DNA of 64,000 bases from Gracilimonas sp040882225 (GTDB lineage Bacteria; Bacteroidota; Rhodothermia; Balneolales; Balneolaceae): the NCBI GenBank assembly GCA_040882225.1, contig JBBEBR010000014.1, positions 1-64,000 of the forward strand. The letters run 5' to 3'. Positions 60,680-64,000 of the stretch are shown one piece after another. A model generated the notes under the pieces. It did not search any database and was not told the origin of the DNA. It saw only the letters and a program-made list of their open reading frames with translations. Positions within the stretch are counted from its first letter, which is position 1. Every line of letters starts with the position of its first letter. The position numbers and the translations under genes were made by a program.

Positions 60680-61633
60680 TCACTGAACCAGGTTTAGCAC
60701 GTAAATAGCGCCTTCATTTGCGGCATCAAAAACTATTTTTGAGCCATCCGGCGACCATGAAGGGTTCATGGCAATAAGATCTGATTCTGAGGTAAGATTA
60801 ACTCTTTCAGTCCCATCAATTTTTAACGCGTAAAGATCTGATCTTACGTAATCATGGCCATCATCTTCTGAGACGGATGCTACAACATAGTCACTATCGG
60901 GTGACCATCTCGGGCGATTTGCCTGCCCTAAATCCACAAGATTACTTCCATCTATATTCATGGAGTAAAGGTTGCCGCCATATACTTCAAAAGCCAGCTT
61001 CTGTCCGTCGGGAGAAACCTGAAGACTAAGGTAAGTGGCATCTTCGAAGGGGGAAATATCTTCCGTGCTGTTTTGCGGAACTTTCCCTTTGGCAATGGCA
61101 TCTTGTTTAAGCACATAAAAAGAAGGTGTGGCACTTTGCTTGAATCGTGCAGGAATTTCTTTTCCGGAGTCGAATGCTTCCACATCACCGGAGTTGATAA
61201 GCACAACTTTTTCATCAAAATTCGCCCAGATGGGTGTTGCCGGCATACTTGACCGAAGTTCGGTTAACTGCGTTGGCTCCTGGCCATCCGTGTGAAATAT
61301 TTTGATGGCGTGAAAACGTCTTCGGTCATCATATTCAGAAATCCGGGCGAGAATTGACTCGGAATCCATAGACCACGAAAATCCAAAACCGGCTGATTCG
61401 TCGGTAATTTGTTCCAGGTTATTTCCGGATGCGTCGGCAGTCCAAATTCCCTGGTAACGGGCAGAAGTAAAAGCGATGGAAGAACCATCGGGTGCCCACA
61501 CAGGAGACTGAAACTGAAGTTCAGGATGATCTATTAATAATTGTGGCTGCCCTTCAGGTTGCGGTTGTGCTTGCGCAGAAATGAAGAGAGAAAAGATTAA
61601 AATAAAGCTGAGGGTAGTAACTGATAATCTCAT
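60680..61633 (-). CDS. Exported TolB-like PD40-repeat protein
   Basis: From the ATG at 61633 the protein has 317 residues and a clean signal peptide (MRLSVTTLSFILIFSLFISAQAQ); an ATG at 61663 would add ten hydrophobic residues. The body has WD40-like PD40 repeats: WAPDGSSIAFTSARYQGIW, VSPDGQKLAFEVYGGNLYSM, WSPDSDYVVASVSED and WSPDGSKIVFDAANEG. Similar proteins bind partners in the periplasm. It lies 41 bases beyond the start of the amidase gene and is on the same strand, so they may be co-transcribed. No specific partner is known. Confidence 0.8.
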   Translation of the reverse strand: MRLSVTTLSFILIFSLFISAQAQPQPEGQPQLLIDHPELQFQSPVWAPDGSSIAFTSARYQGIWTADASGNNLEQITDESAGFGFSWSMDSESILARISEYDDRRRFHAIKIFHTDGQEPTQLTELRSSMPATPIWANFDEKVVLINSGDVEAFDSGKEIPARFKQSATPSFYVLKQDAIAKGKVPQNSTEDISPFEDATYLSLQVSPDGQKLAFEVYGGNLYSMNIDGSNLVDLGQANRPRWSPDSDYVVASVSEDDGHDYVRSDLYALKIDGTERVNLTSESDLIAMNPSWSPDGSKIVFDAANEGAIYVLNLVQ

Positions 61634-61850
61634 AAATAATAATTGAGTGAGTAAAATTAGCATGGGTAGTTTAACGAATATCTATAAGTTTATCTTGCCA
61701 CATCACAGAAAAAATAAGATAGTATGTAAAATTATTTCTTTAGAGATAACAAAGCAGAGAGTTACAGACATTGTATCTTATAAAATAATTTTATTTTGTA
61801 ACAAATCTTAGTTGGGTTTCTCTTGTCTGTAAAATTGAAGAAAAAATAAT

Positions 61851-62861
61851 ATGCGGGTATTAATTTTCGGGTTTTTAGTTTTCTGCGTTTTCGGATGCAA
61901 TTCTGCTTCGGATGAACTTTGGCTTAAGGTTGACATGGCTTCTTTACACGATGAAGGTTTATTCAAACCTGATGAAGGAGACAAAATCAGTTTAGCCGGA
62001 AGTTTTAACGATTGGGAGGCTGGGGAGTATTATCTGCAAGATATAGAAGACAACTGGGTATATAGTTATAACCTAAATGAGCTGATAACAGAAGAAACCG
62101 GGGAGCTGGAATTCAAATTTGTTATAACCTCTGCCAAAAATCGTGAGCTGGTAAATGGCGGCTGGGAACGCATTCCCAATCGTAGTATTACCCCTGAAGA
62201 TATTAGAAGAGAACAGCCGGTTCTGAATTTTAATAAACCTTGGTCTCCCCTGGTAACGAAAAAACTTAGCTTTCGGTTGAATATGAGCAACCAAAAAGTG
62301 TTAGGCTTTTTTGATCCTGATATGGGAGATAAAGTAGCGGTGACAGGCAGCTTTAATAACTGGAATGAGGAGGGAGTACTTTTGGAACCTGCCGAAGATT
62401 CCCTTGTATATCAATTTACTTTTCCGGCAGAAGTAAGAAAGCATGAGCCTTTGGTTTATACATATTTGATTATTCCCGGTACAGGCAGAAATGAAAAGGT
62501 AGTAATGCCGAATAAAGGCAGAGAATTTATAAATAACCGTTATTACAGAGAAGAATTGGCAACGGAATACTTTAATAACCAAAAGCGGGTACTGCGTGTG
62601 GAGCTTACAGAAGAGTGGATAGCACAAAAAACTTTAAAACAAGATGATGTGCTGCATTTAAAGCTAATGTGGAACGGCAGTCAAAGCCGGAATTACAGGA
62701 TGGAACCAATGGGAGAAGGAGCTTATGAGACAGCGCTGCAAATACCGGAGACAGCTGCGGATTTGAAAGCTAAAGTGATGGTGAATTATGAGGAAGAAGT
62801 TTACGAGCTTAATATAATAAAAGTAGGATTGGAAGGTGGAAGTTTACTCCTAGGAATGTGA
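61851..62861 (+). CDS. Lipoprotein with two glycogen-binding (CBM48-like) modules
   Basis: The 336-residue lipoprotein has the lipid cysteine near residue 16 (VFGC). Two tandem modules of the AMPK/CBM48 glycogen-binding type follow, marked by LAGSFNDWEAGEYYL (about 48-62) and VTGSFNNWNEEGVLL (about 163-177), each with the SFNxW core. This suggests binding of alpha-glucans at the cell surface. An ATG at 61851 gives the lipoprotein signal directly. An outer-membrane protein follows 42 bases later, then another lipoprotein, so it may head an envelope operon. Confidence 0.72.
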   Translation: MRVLIFGFLVFCVFGCNSASDELWLKVDMASLHDEGLFKPDEGDKISLAGSFNDWEAGEYYLQDIEDNWVYSYNLNELITEETGELEFKFVITSAKNRELVNGGWERIPNRSITPEDIRREQPVLNFNKPWSPLVTKKLSFRLNMSNQKVLGFFDPDMGDKVAVTGSFNNWNEEGVLLEPAEDSLVYQFTFPAEVRKHEPLVYTYLIIPGTGRNEKVVMPNKGREFINNRYYREELATEYFNNQKRVLRVELTEEWIAQKTLKQDDVLHLKLMWNGSQSRNYRMEPMGEGAYETALQIPETAADLKAKVMVNYEEEVYELNIIKVGLEGGSLLLGM

Positions 62862-62903
62862 AAACATGAAAAAACAGCCTAAATATTTAAATAAAAATCC
62901 TTT

Positions 62904-63752
62904 ATGAAAACAAAAATTATCTCTCTATTAATCATATTTTTAAGCATTTCAATAAAAGGTTACTCTCAATTTACTTGGTACAATCCTGTAGATGATGAAA
63001 AACAGATTTCAGCTGAATGGACTAAACCTTTTATAGATGAAAATCTGGATCAAAATGATGAAGTTACTTTTTTATCTTCGGTTTTATTCATAAAAGGTTT
63101 TCTACCTGTTAGTGAAAATTTAATTTTCCTTTTTGACCTTCCTTTTTCTCATTGGGGATTTCAAGATGGGGATGGGGTTGATGAGCAGGCTTCACATACT
63201 ACCGTTGGAAATATATATCTTGGCGGACAATTTAAATTGTCTGAAATTTTTAGTGGCTTATCACCTTCAATAGAAACCGGTTTTAGGCTGCCTATTATGC
63301 CAGAGCCTGATTTTCCTGACAAACGGGGATATTTTACAGGATACTATTCAAGCATAGATCGCAGGGAAGCGTTTACTGAAAATATAATTCCCGCAATGGG
63401 TTTCCTTCATCTTGATTATAAAATTAATCCTGTTGCAAGTGTTCGTCTTAGCGGTGGTGCTTCATATTGGATCACGACAAAAAACTCTCCCACAAGTAAT
63501 CAACTTTATCTTACTCAAAGTTTTCAGGTAAATTTTACAACACCGGAACTTGGAGGCAGAATTGGATTAACAGGAAAATACAATGTTGCACCTACTGACT
63601 CTTATCTTTCCAGAGATGATGTAACTCAATTTCATGCAGGCGTTAATAAAAATTTTAAAAGATGGAAGTTGGAGGTTTTTATTAGGACGCCTTTGGAAAA
63701 TCAATTTTTTGAATTAGCCTATGGATCAAAGCTTTCCTTCCAAATTAAGTAA
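62904..63752 (+). CDS. Outer-membrane beta-barrel-like protein, unknown function
   Basis: The 282-residue protein has a signal peptide (about 1-21) and repeated amphipathic strands with aromatic ends (for example LIFLFDLPFSHWGF, TVGNIYLGGQFKL, ASVRLSGGASYWITT and KRWKLEVFIRTPLENQFFELAYG), as expected for a barrel or channel. It ends with a hydrophobic strand (KLSFQIK). It follows the CBM48-like lipoprotein and precedes another lipoprotein. No family is recognised. Confidence 0.6.
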   Translation: MKTKIISLLIIFLSISIKGYSQFTWYNPVDDEKQISAEWTKPFIDENLDQNDEVTFLSSVLFIKGFLPVSENLIFLFDLPFSHWGFQDGDGVDEQASHTTVGNIYLGGQFKLSEIFSGLSPSIETGFRLPIMPEPDFPDKRGYFTGYYSSIDRREAFTENIIPAMGFLHLDYKINPVASVRLSGGASYWITTKNSPTSNQLYLTQSFQVNFTTPELGGRIGLTGKYNVAPTDSYLSRDDVTQFHAGVNKNFKRWKLEVFIRTPLENQFFELAYGSKLSFQIK

Positions 63753-63801
63753 GAAAATATAGTATGCTATTTAATGCCCTTTTTTAATAAAGATAAAATT
63801 C

Positions 63802-64000
63802 ATGAAGCACGAAACTAATTTCCTTATTACGATCATAGTAGCTGTTTTTGCTACTATGACAGACTGTGGGGGAGGCGCACCAGATCCCGAACCAACATTT
63901 GATTATCAGACTGAAATTTTGGAGGTTCGGATACTTCCGGATACTGTGGCAGTTGGAGATACGGTCTTATTTCATTGTGTCATAGAAGATAGCCTTGACC
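63802..64000 (+). CDS. Lipoprotein, 3'-truncated by the window end
   Basis: The ATG at 63802 opens a frame that runs through the end of the window (66 codons seen). The N-terminal hydrophobic stretch FLITIIVAVFATMTDC ends at a lipid cysteine followed by GGGAP, a typical lipoprotein tether. Only the start is visible (ILEVRILPDTVAVGDTVLFHCVIE), which resembles an Ig-like strand pattern. It follows the outer-membrane gene by 49 bases and is probably co-transcribed with it. Confidence 0.7.
   Translation, partial: MKHETNFLITIIVAVFATMTDCGGGAPDPEPTFDYQTEILEVRILPDTVAVGDTVLFHCVIEDSLD

Overview
The window looks like a chromosomal stretch of an FCB-group bacterium close to Balneolota/Rhodothermota or Bacteroidota. 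Supporting signs are at least six proteins ending in type IX secretion (T9SS) sorting domains with the NYPNPFNP signature, a TonB-dependent receptor with a carboxypeptidase-like N-terminal domain, many Bacteroidota-style lipoproteins, abundant short palindromic and heptameric intergenic repeats, and weak Shine-Dalgarno sites. The genus assignment is inference. No rRNA, tRNA, CRISPR array, prophage or full insertion sequence was seen.

Layout. 1-465: interspersed repeat copies. 0.5-3.6 kb: PIG-L deacetylase, then an overlapping minus-strand set (SIMPL protein, membrane protein, SGNH hydrolase lipoprotein). 3.8-6.7 kb: a large TonB-dependent receptor. 6.8-8.6 kb: grpE-dnaJ. 8.7-14.2 kb: YbjQ-family protein, RRM RNA-binding protein, purE, two outer-membrane proteins, purK. 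14.4-20.4 kb: prfA, pckA, an ECF sigma factor, and aguB-aguA (agmatine to putrescine). 20.5-29.4 kb: a large two-component-type propeller protein with a T9SS tail, then a minus-strand operon of four overlapping paralogous T9SS proteins arranged B-A-B-A. 29.6-37.7 kb: gatB, a thioredoxin-fold lipoprotein, tpiA, purD, an NHL-like protein, and a LuxE-like/LuxC-like fatty-acyl reduction pair. 37.8-46.4 kb: a minus-strand operon headed by a DUF885 protein, followed by three alternating pairs of a PEGA-like membrane protein and a fibronectin-III lipoprotein, and a propeller-like protein. 46.5-48.7 kb: two clusters of REP-like hairpins flanking a small exported two-cysteine peptide, a 6-bladed propeller protein and a MauE/DoxX-like membrane protein. 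48.8-51.9 kb: a VapBC toxin-antitoxin module and leuS. 52-57.9 kb: M1 peptidase, dihaem cytochrome c, methyltransferase, MBL hydrolase, DUF3307 and SatD. 58.1-64 kb: a T9SS-tagged amidase, a TolB/PD40 protein, a two-module glycogen-binding-like lipoprotein, an outer-membrane protein and a lipoprotein cut by the window end.

How it fits together. Housekeeping genes (protein folding, purine synthesis, translation termination, gluconeogenesis, polyamine synthesis, tRNA charging) are interleaved with accessory cell-envelope loci. The accessory loci share one theme: tandem duplication of two-gene units of exported proteins, translationally coupled by ATGA, GTGA or TTGA overlaps. The most unusual loci are the PEGA/FnIII triple cassette, the B-A-B-A T9SS operon, and the REP-flanked peptide-propeller-MauE operon. 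A LacI/cre-like operator word is shared by the regions upstream of pckA and of the TonB-dependent receptor, which suggests a common catabolic control.
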